Origin: Micromonospora sp. NBRC 110009
Lineage (GTDB): Bacteria; Actinomycetota; Actinomycetes; Mycobacteriales; Micromonosporaceae
NCBI RefSeq assembly: GCF_030518795.1
Contig: NZ_CP130427.1
Coordinates: 1,550,001-1,614,000, forward strand
Direction of reading: 5' to 3'
Length of the DNA stretch: 64,000 nucleotides
Shown in pieces: positions 18,810 to 27,494 of the stretch; the stretch's first letter is position 1; each line of letters starts with the position of its first letter. Made by a program: the position numbers and the translations under genes. The notes below the pieces were generated by a model that worked only from the letters and a program-made list of their open reading frames with translations, was not told the origin of the DNA and made no database searches.

Positions 18810-19661
18810 ATGCCCTTCATCACCGTCGGCACGGAGAACTCCGCGCCCATCGACCTGTACTACGAGGACCACGGCTCGGGGCAGCCGATCGTGCTGATCC
18901 ACGGGTTCCCGTTCAACGGTGCGACGTGGGAGAAGATGTCCGTCCCCCTGCTCAACGCCGGGTATCGGGTGATCACGTACGACCGGCGGGGATTCGGCAA
19001 CTCCGCCCAACCCACGTTCGGCTACGACTACAACACCTTCGCGGCCGACCTCGACGTGCTGATGACCGAGTTGGACCTGCGCAACACGATCCTGGTGGGC
19101 CACTCGATGGGCACCGGCGAGGTCACCCGCTATCTGGGTGCGTACGGCTCGGATCGGGTGGACCGGGCGGTGCTGATGGCCCCGCTCGCGCCGTTCCTGT
19201 TGAAGACGCAGGACAATCCCGAAGGTGTCGACAAGAGCCTGTTCGACGGGTTCCAGCAGGCCATCATCCAGGACCGGTTCGCCTATCTGACCCAGTTCTG
19301 CGAGGCGTTCTTCAACTACAGCGAGAACAAGGGCAAGTGGGTGAGCGAGGAGGCGCACCGGGCGCACTGGGAGATCGGCGCGCGGGCGTCGGCCAAGGGC
19401 ACCCATGACTGCGTCGACTCCTGGCTGACGGACTTCCGCGGCGACCTGCCGAACATCAACGTGCCGGTGCTGATCATCCAGGGCGACAAGGACAACGTGC
19501 TGCCGTACCCGAAGACGGGTCAGCGGTTGCAGAACATGCTGTCCGACGTCCGGATGGTCACCTTGAAGGGGGCGCCGCACGGCATCCCGTGGACCCACCC
19601 GACCGAGGTCAACCAGGCACTCATGCAGTTCATCGGCGCGCCCTCGATGGCCCGCGCCTGA
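18810..19661 (+). CDS. alpha/beta hydrolase, cofactor-free haloperoxidase type
   Basis: This 283-residue hydrolase resembles bacterial non-heme chloroperoxidases and esterases. The oxyanion region VLIHGFPFNGATW is at about 30-42. The nucleophile elbow GHSMG puts the catalytic Ser near 98. The acid is in VLIIQGDKDNVLP near 228, and His is in GAPHGIPWTHP near 255. It lacks a secretion signal, so it is cytoplasmic. AGGAG precedes the ATG. It may be co-transcribed with the orphan gene 58 bases upstream. Substrate is not predictable; the haloperoxidase name reflects fold similarity, not a proven activity. A very stable hairpin separates it from the convergent metG. Confidence 0.88.
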   Translation: MPFITVGTENSAPIDLYYEDHGSGQPIVLIHGFPFNGATWEKMSVPLLNAGYRVITYDRRGFGNSAQPTFGYDYNTFAADLDVLMTELDLRNTILVGHSMGTGEVTRYLGAYGSDRVDRAVLMAPLAPFLLKTQDNPEGVDKSLFDGFQQAIIQDRFAYLTQFCEAFFNYSENKGKWVSEEAHRAHWEIGARASAKGTHDCVDSWLTDFRGDLPNINVPVLIIQGDKDNVLPYPKTGQRLQNMLSDVRMVTLKGAPHGIPWTHPTEVNQALMQFIGAPSMARA

Positions 19662-19673
19662 CCACGCACGCGC

Positions 19674-19707
19674 CGCGGCCCCCCGGGGAATCCCCCGGGG
19701 GGCCGCG
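19674..19707. terminator. bidirectional terminator between hydrolase and metG
   Basis: A perfect 15-bp GC stem (CGCGGCCCCCCGGGG and its complement) with an AATC loop sits 12 bases past the hydrolase stop and 10 bases past the metG stop. Confidence 0.85.
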
Positions 19708-19717
19708 CGTGCCTGCT

Positions 19718-21520
19718 TCAGCCGGTCAGCCGGGCCAGCTCCTCGTCGACGATGGACGGGTCGAGCTTGCGGAACACCGGCTTGGGCGCCGCGAGCGGCC
19801 GGCCGGTCTCGATCGGTACGGACTCCCAGCGCGCGCCGATCGTGTAGTCACCGGTCAGCACCGGGTACGCCGGCCCGCCGTCGAGGTCCTCGACCTCCTC
19901 GATCACCGGCATCGGGGCGTGCACGCCGGTGCCGCCGAGCAGCTCGTGGATCTTCTGCGCGGAGTGCGGCAGGAACGGGGTGAGCAGCGTGTTGGCGTCG
20001 CTGACCACCTGGAGGGCGACGTGCAGGATGGTGCCCATCCGGGGCTTGTCGTCCTCGCCCTTGAGCTTCCACGGGGCCTGCTCGGAGAGGTACTTGTTGG
20101 CCTCCGCGACGACCCGCATGGCCTCGCCGATGGCCTGCTTCTGCCGGTGCCGGGCGATCAGGTCGCCGACGGTGGTGAAGCCGGCCCGGGCGGTGTCGAG
20201 CAGCGCCTGGTCGGCCTCGGTGAGCCCGGCCGGGTCGACCGGGGGGATCGCGCCGAAGTTCTTCGCCGCCATCGAGATGGACCGGTTGACCAGGTTGCCC
20301 CAGCCGGCGACCAGCTCGTCGTTGTTGCGCCGGAGGAACTCCGCCCAGGTGAAGTCGGTGTCGTTGCTCTCCGGCCCGGCGACCGCGATGAAGTAGCGCA
20401 GCGCGTCGGCGTCGTACCGCTCGAGGAAGTCCCGGACGTAGATGACCACCTTGCGGGACGAGGAGAACTTGCGCCCCTCCATGGTCAGGTATTCGCTGGA
20501 GACCACCTCGGTGGGCAGGTTGAGCCGGCCCAGCTCGCCCGGCTCCCCGTCGCGGGAGCCCTCCCCGGAGTAGCCGCCGAGCAGCGCCGGCCAGATCACC
20601 GAGTGGAAGACGATGTTGTCCTTGCCCATGAAGTAGTAGCCGCGGGCGTCCTTGCCCTCGCCGTCGGCGGACCACCACCGGCGCCACGCGTCGGGGTCGC
20701 CGGTGCGGCGGGCCCACTCGATGGAGGCGGACAGGTAGCCGATGACCGCGTCGAACCAGACGTAGATCCGCTTGTCGGGCCGGTCACGCCAGCCGTCGAG
20801 CGGGATCGGCACGCCCCACTCCAGGTCCCGGGTGATGGCCCGGGGTTGGAGGTCGTCGAGCAGGTTGCGGGAGAACCGCAGCACGTTGGGGCGCCAGCCC
20901 TCCCGGGTGTCCAGCCACTGCCGCAGCGCGTCGGCCAGGGCGGGCAGGTCCAGAAAGAAGTGCTCGGTCTCGACGAACTCCGGCGTCTCGCCGTTGATCT
21001 TCGAGCGGGGGTCGATCAGGTCGATCGGGTCGAGCTGGTTGCCGCAGTTGTCGCACTGGTCGCCGCGGGCGCTGTCGTAGCCGCAGATCGGGCAGGTGCC
21101 CTCGATGTAGCGGTCGGGCAGGGTCCGCCCGGTGGACGGGGAGATCGCCCCGGTGGTGACCTTGGGGACGATGTAGCCGTTGCGGTAGAGCCCCTGGAAC
21201 AGCTCCTGCACCACCGCGTAGTGGTTGCGGGTGGTGGTCCGGGTGAACAGGTCGTACGACAGCCCCAGCGCCCGCAGGTCCTCGGCGATCACCCGGTTGT
21301 ACCGGTCGGCCAGCTCGCGCGGGGTGACCCCCTCGGCGTCGGCCTGCACCTGGATCGGGGTGCCGTGTTCGTCGGTGCCGGAGACCATGAGCACGTCGTG
21401 ACCGGCCATCCGCATGTACCGGGCGAAGACGTCGGAGGGAACGCCGAATCCGGATACGTGGCCGATGTGGCGCGGGCCGTTGGCGTAGGGCCAGGCGACC
21501 GCGGCGAGAACGTGACTCAT
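19718..21520 (-). CDS. metG: methionyl-tRNA synthetase
   Basis: MetRS charges tRNA-Met for initiation and elongation. The 600-residue class I synthetase has HIGH at 18-21, the zinc knuckle CPIC/CDNC at about 143-159, and the KMSKS equivalent as KFSSSRK. No C-terminal tRNA-binding EMAP domain is present. The ATG at 21520 is preferred over an upstream TTG three codons earlier; TAGGCT eight bases upstream suggests a leaderless mRNA. The gene sits between rsmI upstream and tatD further along on the same strand, as in the conserved actinobacterial order. Confidence 0.97.
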   Translation of the reverse strand: MSHVLAAVAWPYANGPRHIGHVSGFGVPSDVFARYMRMAGHDVLMVSGTDEHGTPIQVQADAEGVTPRELADRYNRVIAEDLRALGLSYDLFTRTTTRNHYAVVQELFQGLYRNGYIVPKVTTGAISPSTGRTLPDRYIEGTCPICGYDSARGDQCDNCGNQLDPIDLIDPRSKINGETPEFVETEHFFLDLPALADALRQWLDTREGWRPNVLRFSRNLLDDLQPRAITRDLEWGVPIPLDGWRDRPDKRIYVWFDAVIGYLSASIEWARRTGDPDAWRRWWSADGEGKDARGYYFMGKDNIVFHSVIWPALLGGYSGEGSRDGEPGELGRLNLPTEVVSSEYLTMEGRKFSSSRKVVIYVRDFLERYDADALRYFIAVAGPESNDTDFTWAEFLRRNNDELVAGWGNLVNRSISMAAKNFGAIPPVDPAGLTEADQALLDTARAGFTTVGDLIARHRQKQAIGEAMRVVAEANKYLSEQAPWKLKGEDDKPRMGTILHVALQVVSDANTLLTPFLPHSAQKIHELLGGTGVHAPMPVIEEVEDLDGGPAYPVLTGDYTIGARWESVPIETGRPLAAPKPVFRKLDPSIVDEELARLTG

Positions 21521-21652
21521 GAGCAGCAAGCCTAGTGATTGCCGTGGGCCACCTGCGAACCAATAGGGCGCGTCCCACGACCCGACCCGGACAGGCCGCC
21601 CGATTTGTCGCCGACAAGCGGCCTGAACTGCCCGGCGCCCGGGCCGTTCGGT

Positions 21653-22492
21653 TCAGCTGTGCACGACCGTGTAGACGTCGCGGCGGCGCAGTCCGTACTC
21701 GGTGGCGACCTCGGTGATGGCGTCGCGCCGGGACAGCCCGGCCGCCTCCCGCTCGGCCACCGCGGCGCGTAGCGTGTCGTCGTCCGGCCGGGTCGCGGCG
21801 GCCGGCGGGGCGCCCGCCACGACCAGGGTGATCTCGCCCCGGGGCTCGCTCTCGGCGGCCCAGCCGGCCAGCTCGCCCAGCGGCCGGCGGACCACCTCCT
21901 CGTACGTCTTGGTCAGCTCCCGGCAGAGCGCGGCGGGCCGGTCCGGGCCGAATTCGGCGGCCAGGTCGGCCAGCGCGCCGGTGATCCGGTGCGGCGCCTC
22001 GAAGAAGACCAGCGTGCGTTCCTCGGCGGCGAGGGCACGCAGCCGGGACCGGCGGGCGCCGGGCGTGCGGGGCAGGAAACCTTCGAAGCAGAACCGGTCG
22101 CAGGGCAGCCCGGAGAGGGCCAGCGCGGTGGTCACCGCGCTCGGGCCGGGGGCCGCGGTGACCGGGACGCCGGCGTCGATGGCGGCCCGGACCAGCCGGT
22201 AGCCGGGATCGGAGACGCTGGGCATACCCCCGTCGGTGACCACGGCGACGGTGTAGCCGGCGGCCAGCACCTCGACCAGCTCGGGGGTACGCCGCTCCTC
22301 GTTCCCCTCGAAGTAGGAGACGATCCGGCCGGGCACGGTGACGTCCAGGTCGCGGGCCAGCCGGGTGAGCCGCCGGGTGTCCTCGGCGGCGACCACGTCG
22401 GCGCTGGCGAGCACCTCCCGGAACCGGGTCGAGGCGTCGGCCGGGTTGCCCAGCGGCGCGCCGAGCAGCACCAACCGGCCAACCTCGGACAT
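21653..22492 (-). CDS. rsmI: 16S rRNA (cytidine1402-2'-O)-methyltransferase
   Basis: RsmI methylates the ribose of C1402 in the 30S P site. The 279-residue protein belongs to the tetrapyrrole-methylase fold family. Diagnostic segments are GRLVLLGAPLGNPADAS at the N-terminus, AAEDTRRLTRLARDL, SYFEGNEERR, VTDGGMPSVSDPG and TAAPGPSAVTTALALSGLP. The ATG at 22492 is chosen because upstream sequence lacks homology features and runs into the divergent pmt promoter. It is separated by 92 bases from the pmt start, a divergent pairing also found in Mycobacterium tuberculosis (Rv1002c/Rv1003). Confidence 0.95.
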   Translation of the reverse strand: MSEVGRLVLLGAPLGNPADASTRFREVLASADVVAAEDTRRLTRLARDLDVTVPGRIVSYFEGNEERRTPELVEVLAAGYTVAVVTDGGMPSVSDPGYRLVRAAIDAGVPVTAAPGPSAVTTALALSGLPCDRFCFEGFLPRTPGARRSRLRALAAEERTLVFFEAPHRITGALADLAAEFGPDRPAALCRELTKTYEEVVRRPLGELAGWAAESEPRGEITLVVAGAPPAAATRPDDDTLRAAVAEREAAGLSRRDAITEVATEYGLRRRDVYTVVHS

Positions 22493-22584
22493 TTCACCCA
22501 CGGGGTGCACTCCTTCATCGAGGGCCGTACCAATCTCGGAGACGACGGGCGCCACCGGGCACCTTCGCAGCCTACGATCGCCGG

Positions 22585-24288
22585 GTGACGAGTGCGTCGA
22601 CAGCACAGAGCGCGATCGCGGGTCGGGCCGGCTCGGACCGGGCGACCGCCGGCGAGCCCACCGGCGACCGGGCCACGACGAGTGGTGCGGGCAACGTCCC
22701 GGCCATCGTCCGCCGACGACTCGCCACCGTCGACGCCCGCCTGGACGGGCACGCCTGGCTGGCCACCGCGGTCGTCGTGGTGATCGCGGCGATCCTGCGC
22801 TTCGTCGGGCTGAGCAGCCCCAAGGGCAAGATCTTCGACGAGACCTACTACGCCAAGGACGCGTACGGGCTCATCGACCGGGGCGTCGAGTGGAACTACA
22901 AGGACAACGGCCCGTCGTACGTGGTGCACCCGCCGCTGGGCAAGTGGCTCATCGGGCTCGGCGAGTGGGCCTTCGGCTACCAGGACCCGGAGACGAACAT
23001 CTCGGTGCCGGGGCACCTGATGACCACCGCCCCGGAGTTCGGCTGGCGGTTCGCGGCGGCCGTCGCCGGCACCCTGTCGGTGCTGATGCTGGTCCGGATC
23101 GGCCGGCGGATGTTCCGCTCCACCACGCTGGGCTGCGCGGCCGGGCTGCTGCTCGCCCTGGACGGCTTCCACCTGGTGCTCTCCCGGGCCGCCCTGCTGG
23201 ACATCTTCCTGCTGCTGTTCGTGCTGGCCGCGTTCGGCGCGCTGGTGCTGGACCGGGACGCCCGGCGACGCCGCTGGGCCCGGGCGCTGGACGCCGGGCT
23301 CGACCCGTCGGCCCGGGGTCGGGCCGGCCGGCCGCCGTCGACCTGGCGGGACTGGCCGTGGTGGCGGCTGGCCGCCGGAGTGCTGCTCGGCTGCGCCTGC
23401 GCGGTGAAGTGGAGCGGGCTCTACTTCGTGCCGGCCTTCGCGCTGCTGGTGATCTTCTGGGAGGTCGGCGTCCGCCGGTCGGCCGGCGTCCGCCACCCGT
23501 GGCGGGACGCCCTGCTCGACGAGCTCCCCTGGCTGCTGCTGGCCGGGGTGCTGATGGTCGGCACCTACCTGGCCACCTGGTCGGGCTGGCTGCTCAGCGA
23601 CGACGGCTACTACCGCCTGGCCAGCCGCTACCCGAACACGCCGGGGCTGAGCGACGCCCCGGTCATCGGGCCGCTGATCAACCTCTGGGAATACCACCGG
23701 GCGGCGTACGGCTTCCACGCCCAACTCGACGACCCGCACAAGTACCAGTCCTGGCCGTGGCAGTGGCTGCTGCTCGGCCGGCCGGTCGCCTTCTACTGGG
23801 CCGGTGACGGCAACTGCGGCGCGCCGCAGTGCGCCTCGGAGGTCCTGCTGCTCGGCACCCCGCTGCTGTGGTGGTCGTTCCTGCCCGCGCTGGCGGCGAC
23901 GGCCTGGCTCGGGTTGGCCCGGCGGGACTGGCGGGCCGGCGCGATCCTGCTCACCGTGGCCGCCGGGCTGCTGCCCTGGTTCTGGTTCGCTCTCGACGGC
24001 CGGACGATGTTCTCGTTCTACCTCGCGCCAGCGCTGCCGTTCCTGGTGCTGGCCGTGGTCTACGTGCTCGGCGCGATCATCTCGCCCGCGCCGGCCCCCG
24101 GCACGGCCGCTCCGCCACGGAGCGGGGAGGAGCTCTCCGACCGCCGACTGGTGGGCGGGATCGTCGCGGGGGCGTACGTGCTGCTGGTGGCCCTCTGCTT
24201 CGGCTACTTCTACCCGATCTTCGTGGGCCAGCTGATGACGTACGCGGACTGGTCCGCCCGGATGTGGCTGGACGGCCGCTGGATCTAG
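22585..24288 (+). CDS. pmt: dolichyl-phosphate-mannose--protein mannosyltransferase
   Basis: This is a polytopic GT39 enzyme that transfers mannose from polyprenyl-phosphate-mannose to Ser/Thr of exported proteins, in step with Sec translocation. The 567-residue protein has a cytoplasmic N-terminus, a first membrane helix at about 58-73, and the first-loop catalytic acidic motif FDETYYAKDAY. HPPLGKWLI follows, then about ten further helices ending in WSARMWLDGRWI. The GTG has TACGAT six bases upstream and no Shine-Dalgarno, a leaderless pattern. It is divergent from rsmI. A large hairpin about 105 bases past the stop probably terminates it. Confidence 0.95.
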   Translation: MTSASTAQSAIAGRAGSDRATAGEPTGDRATTSGAGNVPAIVRRRLATVDARLDGHAWLATAVVVVIAAILRFVGLSSPKGKIFDETYYAKDAYGLIDRGVEWNYKDNGPSYVVHPPLGKWLIGLGEWAFGYQDPETNISVPGHLMTTAPEFGWRFAAAVAGTLSVLMLVRIGRRMFRSTTLGCAAGLLLALDGFHLVLSRAALLDIFLLLFVLAAFGALVLDRDARRRRWARALDAGLDPSARGRAGRPPSTWRDWPWWRLAAGVLLGCACAVKWSGLYFVPAFALLVIFWEVGVRRSAGVRHPWRDALLDELPWLLLAGVLMVGTYLATWSGWLLSDDGYYRLASRYPNTPGLSDAPVIGPLINLWEYHRAAYGFHAQLDDPHKYQSWPWQWLLLGRPVAFYWAGDGNCGAPQCASEVLLLGTPLLWWSFLPALAATAWLGLARRDWRAGAILLTVAAGLLPWFWFALDGRTMFSFYLAPALPFLVLAVVYVLGAIISPAPAPGTAAPPRSGEELSDRRLVGGIVAGAYVLLVALCFGYFYPIFVGQLMTYADWSARMWLDGRWI

Positions 24289-24394
24289 CCCTGGCCCCGG
24301 GGCGCTCGCTCGCCCGCGGCTCGGCGGATCTCCCGCCGGACCGCGGATTCCGGTTGCGCGCGACGGAACCTGGCAGGACCGGGGGTACGAAGAA

Positions 24395-24442
24395 GCGCGC
24401 CCCGATCGCCTGCCACGGGGGAAGCGGGCGATTGGGGCGCGC
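24395..24442 (+). terminator. pmt terminator hairpin
   Basis: Nineteen-base arms starting GCGCGCCCC form a stem with only G-T wobbles interrupting, around a 10-base loop. It lies about 105 bases downstream of pmt and is the first strong terminator there. Confidence 0.7.
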
Positions 24443-24708
24443 AAGAAGAGCTTAACCACACTCCCGCACTCGCACAACGGGTCGTTCCCGGTCAGATTCT
24501 CGACCGATGCGCCACCACCTAAATGGTTTACACCGGACAGGTAACGACCCGTCACTCCGTCAAGACAGTACGCATTCCTTACCGAGACGAGGTTTGACTC
24601 GATCAGCGCGGGCGTCACCCCGATGATCTTCCGAAGTGGATCTCACACTTCGCCCGGTGATCAACAAGAGACGGTCGGCCGAGCGCGGCGGCCATCGGGG
24701 GGCGATGG
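24443..24708. other. intergenic region, no gene seen
   Basis: This stretch, with 24289-24394, forms a 420-base gap without a supportable gene. It is locally richer in A and T than its surroundings. It contains no recognisable RNA gene and no long inverted repeat apart from the pmt terminator. It marks the left edge of the accessory region. Confidence 0.5.
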
Positions 24709-24978
24709 TCAGGAGGTACGCGGGCTGCGTGGCACCCAGCCGATGAACCGGTCCTGGAGCGACGGCGTCGAAGCGGTGTGCAGGTCGTGCGTGGCGGCGG
24801 CGAGGCAGGAGCCGAGGTAGACGCTCAACGAGGCACGATCGGCCCGGTACTCGCGCAACAGCCGGCTGCGCTTCGTGACGCAGGGCCACTCGTCGCCGCA
24901 GGTGCCGCAGGTCCAGTCGGGGGTCAGCGGCGCGTGCTCGTCCGGTTCGGATCCCGACGGCGTGGCACCAGGCGTCAT
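24709..24978 (-). CDS. small Cys-containing hypothetical protein
   Basis: An 89-residue protein starting at an ATG with GAGAGGA upstream. The N-terminal 22 residues are disordered and Pro/Ser/Glu-rich. The conserved-looking centre is WTCGTCGDEWPCVTKRSRLL with three Cys at about 24, 27 and 33, followed by LREYRADRASLSVYL and ending DRFIGWVPRSPRTS. Similar short proteins with a CxxCG-WPC centre occur widely in Micromonosporaceae and related actinomycetes, but I know no function. The Cys pattern could bind a metal with an external fourth ligand. It is divergent from the PPTase gene. Confidence 0.75.
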   Translation of the reverse strand: MTPGATPSGSEPDEHAPLTPDWTCGTCGDEWPCVTKRSRLLREYRADRASLSVYLGSCLAAATHDLHTASTPSLQDRFIGWVPRSPRTS

Positions 24979-25141
24979 CGGGCGGTCCTCTCGTCAGTGG
25001 ACTTTTCGCGTGTGGACATTCGCGCCCCCGCAACGCCCGTACAGCGTGCCGCCACGCTCCGGCGTTACATCGCTCCGGTACGTTCACCGTCCATGGCCGC
25101 CACACACCTCGCCCACCTACGCCGCCCCGGGGAGCCGGGCG

Positions 25142-25825
25142 GTGCGTGATCTGCTGCCGCCGGCCGTCGCGGTGGCCGTGGCCGACGCCGGGGACTGGTC
25201 GGGCGAGCTGCTCCCCGCCGAGCGGGCCTGCCTGAGCGACCGCGCGGTGGCGGGCCGGCGCCGCGACTTCACCGCCGGCCGGGTGTGCGCCCGCCGGGCC
25301 CTCGCCGGGCTCGGGCTGCCGACCACGGCGGTCACCTCGGCGCCCGACCGGTCCCCGGTCTGGCCGGCCGGGGTGGTCGGCACCATCACCCACACCCGGA
25401 ACTACTGCGCGGCCGCCGCCGCACGCGCCGCCGAACTGCGCTCCGTCGGCATGGACGCCGAGCGCCGCCGCGACCTCACCGCGGGGGTACGCCGGAAGGT
25501 GTGCCTGCCCGAGGAGGAGGCGGAGCTGGCCCGGCTGCCCGCCGGCGTCCCCTGGCCGACCGTACTGTTCAGCATCAAGGAGACCGTCTACAAGGTGTGG
25601 TACCCGGTCGCCCGGACCTGGCTGGATTTCGCCGACGCCCGGGTGACGCTGGACCCAGGGGGCGGGCACGTTCACCGCCCTGATCGCTCCGGCCCGGGTC
25701 GCCGCGGCGCGGATGACCGCACCGCCGACGTCGATCGCCGGACGGTTCGCCGTCGACGCCGATCTGGTCCGCAGCGCCGCCGTTCTGGGACCCGGGTGAG
25801 GCCGACGCGGTGGCCTTGCTGGTGA
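25142..25825 (+). CDS. 4'-phosphopantetheinyl transferase, 3' end apparently frameshifted
   Basis: Sfp/EntD-type PPTases activate carrier proteins of fatty acid, polyketide and nonribosomal peptide synthases by attaching phosphopantetheine from CoA. The start is the GTG at 25142 after GGGGAG. Family features are GRVCARRALAGLG, VGTITHTRNYCAA, the Mg-binding VGMDAE, and FSIKETVYKVWYPV. After DARVTLDP the unshifted frame becomes Arg-rich and unlike any PPTase. The +1 frame reads GTFTALIAPARVAAARM and ends GRFAVDADLV...LGPG with a stop at 25797-25799, a normal PPTase ending. One extra G in the GGGGG run near 25662 would explain this. The catalytic core is intact, so activity is possible. It may be a sequencing error or a real mutation. 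Confidence 0.85.
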   Translation: MRDLLPPAVAVAVADAGDWSGELLPAERACLSDRAVAGRRRDFTAGRVCARRALAGLGLPTTAVTSAPDRSPVWPAGVVGTITHTRNYCAAAAARAAELRSVGMDAERRRDLTAGVRRKVCLPEEEAELARLPAGVPWPTVLFSIKETVYKVWYPVARTWLDFADARVTLDPGGGHVHRPDRSGPGRRGADDRTADVDRRTVRRRRRSGPQRRRSGTRVRPTRWPCW

Positions 25826-25874
25826 CTTGTACGGTCGTTCCGACTGAAAATCTCCGATGGTGCCAAGGAGTACG

Positions 25875-26792
25875 GTGAGTCACCCTCAGCCTCCGTTCGG
25901 ACCGCAGGATCCGAACCAGCCCGCGGAACCGCCCACGCAGCCGTTCCCCACCGCGCCGATGCCGCCGGTGCCGACCAACCCGTACGCGCCGCAGCCGCCC
26001 ACCTCGGGGGCTCAGTACCCGCCGCCGCAGCCGCCCACCTCGGGCGCGCCCTACCCGCCGCCGGCCGCCGCGGGCGGGGCGTACCCCCCGCCGCCGCCGC
26101 CCGGGGCGCCGTACCCGCCGGCCAGCGGCCCGTACCCGCCCGCGCCCGGCCAGCCGTTCGGCGCGCCACCGAAGAAGTCCAACAAGGGCCTCTGGATCGG
26201 CCTCGGCGTCGGGGCGCTGGTCCTGCTGCTGCTCTGCTGCGGTGGCGGCATCTTCGCCATCTACAGCGGAGCGAAGAAGACGCAGGACGCCATCGACAGC
26301 CTCCCCACCCCGGGGATCACGAGCGGGCCGTTCGACGACACCCCCGCCCCGGGCGAGCCGCAGTCCACGCCGGAGGCCGGCCAGACCGACGGCGAGACCT
26401 TCAACATGGCGCCGGGCGACACGCTCATCATCAACGACGACGACGGCACCATCGAGATCACCGTCAGCAACTTCCGCACCAAGAAGGACTCCTGCCAGCA
26501 GTCCATGCCTGGTCCGAAGAAGGGCATGTTCCTGATCGCCGACGTGACCGCCGAGGTCACCAAGGGCACCGGCTCGGTCAACCCGTTCTACTTCCGGTGG
26601 AAGGGTGCGGACGGCAGCGAGGAGAGCGGCATCTCGGGCGCCTTCTCCGGCTGCGGCAAGCTGCTCACCTCGGGCAACGACCTGCCGACCGGCACCAAGC
26701 GCGCCGGGCAGCTCGTGCTCGACGTGACGGACAAGAACGGCGTGGTGGAGTACCAGCACAACTTCCGGCCCGCCGGTTCCTGGAAGCCCTGA
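25875..26792 (+). CDS. Pro-rich membrane-anchored protein with DUF4352-like extracellular domain
   Basis: A 305-residue protein starting at the GTG at 25875, which has AAGGAG eight bases upstream. Residues 1-100 are low complexity, dominated by Pro, Tyr and Gly with repeated PPTSGA and YPPP units. A KKSNKGLWIG boundary leads into one membrane helix at about 108-132 that contains Cys-Cys, followed by a Ser/Pro linker. The C-terminal 130 residues form a beta-rich domain (FNMAPGDTLII, NFRTKKDSCQQ, FYFRWKGADG, LVLDVTDKNG) like DUF4352 immunoglobulin-like lipoprotein domains. The Pro-rich part should be cytoplasmic and the beta domain outside. Function is unknown. It starts 49 bases after the PPTase reading frame. 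Confidence 0.82.
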   Translation: MSHPQPPFGPQDPNQPAEPPTQPFPTAPMPPVPTNPYAPQPPTSGAQYPPPQPPTSGAPYPPPAAAGGAYPPPPPPGAPYPPASGPYPPAPGQPFGAPPKKSNKGLWIGLGVGALVLLLLCCGGGIFAIYSGAKKTQDAIDSLPTPGITSGPFDDTPAPGEPQSTPEAGQTDGETFNMAPGDTLIINDDDGTIEITVSNFRTKKDSCQQSMPGPKKGMFLIADVTAEVTKGTGSVNPFYFRWKGADGSEESGISGAFSGCGKLLTSGNDLPTGTKRAGQLVLDVTDKNGVVEYQHNFRPAGSWKP

Positions 26793-26813
26793 ACCGCGAC
26801 GCCCGTGACGGAA

Positions 26814-26869
26814 GCCGGTCCCACCCGGGACCGGCCCCCGTCGTACGCGGTGAGCCGGGTGGGGCCGGC
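26814..26869. terminator. convergent terminator
   Basis: Fifteen-base arms (GCCGGTCCCACCCGG and a complement with one G-T pair) flank a 26-base loop, between the 3' ends of the Pro-rich membrane protein and the methyltransferase. Confidence 0.65.
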
Positions 26870-26886
26870 AGGCCGCAACCATGCCG

Positions 26887-27477
26887 TCAAGGACGCCGCC
26901 GAGCGCGGAGGACGGCGTCCCGGAACATGACCTCCCGGCCGTCGTGCCCGACCACCGGTCGGGACCTGACCTCGGCGACCAGCACGTCCCACCGCTCGGG
27001 GTCGAGGCCGGCCGCGAGCTCCTCGGGCGTGACGTGCGACCCCGGGGCGTGCGGCGACGACTCGGCCGGGGCGTGGCCGAAGACGAGCAGCGTGCCGCCC
27101 GGGGCGACCGCCGCCGCCAGCCGGCGGAGCAGCCCCTCGTGCCCTCCCGCCGGATGCACGTAGCTCGCGCAGACCAGGTCGAAGTGCTGCCCGGCGGCGG
27201 CGGGGGTCCACGTGGTCAGGTCGGCCCGCACCCAGTCGACCCGTCCGGTGTGGTCCTGCTCCCGCGCCCGCTGGAGCGCGGCGGCGGCGATGTCCACCGC
27301 CGTGACCCGCCAGCCGCGCTCGGCCAGCCAGCGGGCGTCGGCGCCCTCGCCGCAGCCCGCGTCCAGCGCCGTGCCGGGCGGCAGCTCCCCGACCTCCGCC
27401 ACCAGCTGCGGGTTGGGCCCCCGGCCAGAACCGCCGGAGTGCCGGTACCGCTCCTCCCAGTACGCCCGGTCGAACAC
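26887..27477 (-). CDS. class I SAM-dependent methyltransferase
   Basis: A 196-residue methyltransferase starting at the GTG at 27477, which has GGAGGAG at ideal spacing. The frame extends to 27501, but that would overlap the upstream gene. Motif I is ALDAGCGEGADARWLAERGW. The acidic end of strand 2 is VTAVDIAAAAL. Motif IV is FDLVCASYVH. APGGTLLVFGHAP marks post-motif III. The opening FDRAYWEERYRHSG is common in small UbiE/TehB-like methyltransferases. It lies 17 bases downstream of the FAD oxidoreductase and is probably co-transcribed. In Mycobacterium and Streptomyces such pairs are seen near XRE-cupin regulators. Substrate is unknown. Confidence 0.86.
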   Translation of the reverse strand: MFDRAYWEERYRHSGGSGRGPNPQLVAEVGELPPGTALDAGCGEGADARWLAERGWRVTAVDIAAAALQRAREQDHTGRVDWVRADLTTWTPAAAGQHFDLVCASYVHPAGGHEGLLRRLAAAVAPGGTLLVFGHAPAESSPHAPGSHVTPEELAAGLDPERWDVLVAEVRSRPVVGHDGREVMFRDAVLRARRRP

Positions 27478-27494
27478 CGTGCCCTCCTCCCGAC

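Noticed and set aside
19589..21535. 648-codon plus-strand frame opposite metG
   Set aside because: Antisense shadow dominated by Asp/His/Val-rich GC-biased residues; metG is fully supported.
22132..24618. 828-codon minus-strand frame opposite pmt
   Set aside because: Pro/Gln/Arg/Gly noise with no domain; pmt on the plus strand has all family features.
25900..26160. Possible tandem DNA repeat or CRISPR-like pattern
   Set aside because: The periodicity reflects Pro-rich codons of a coding protein; no spacers or uniform repeats.
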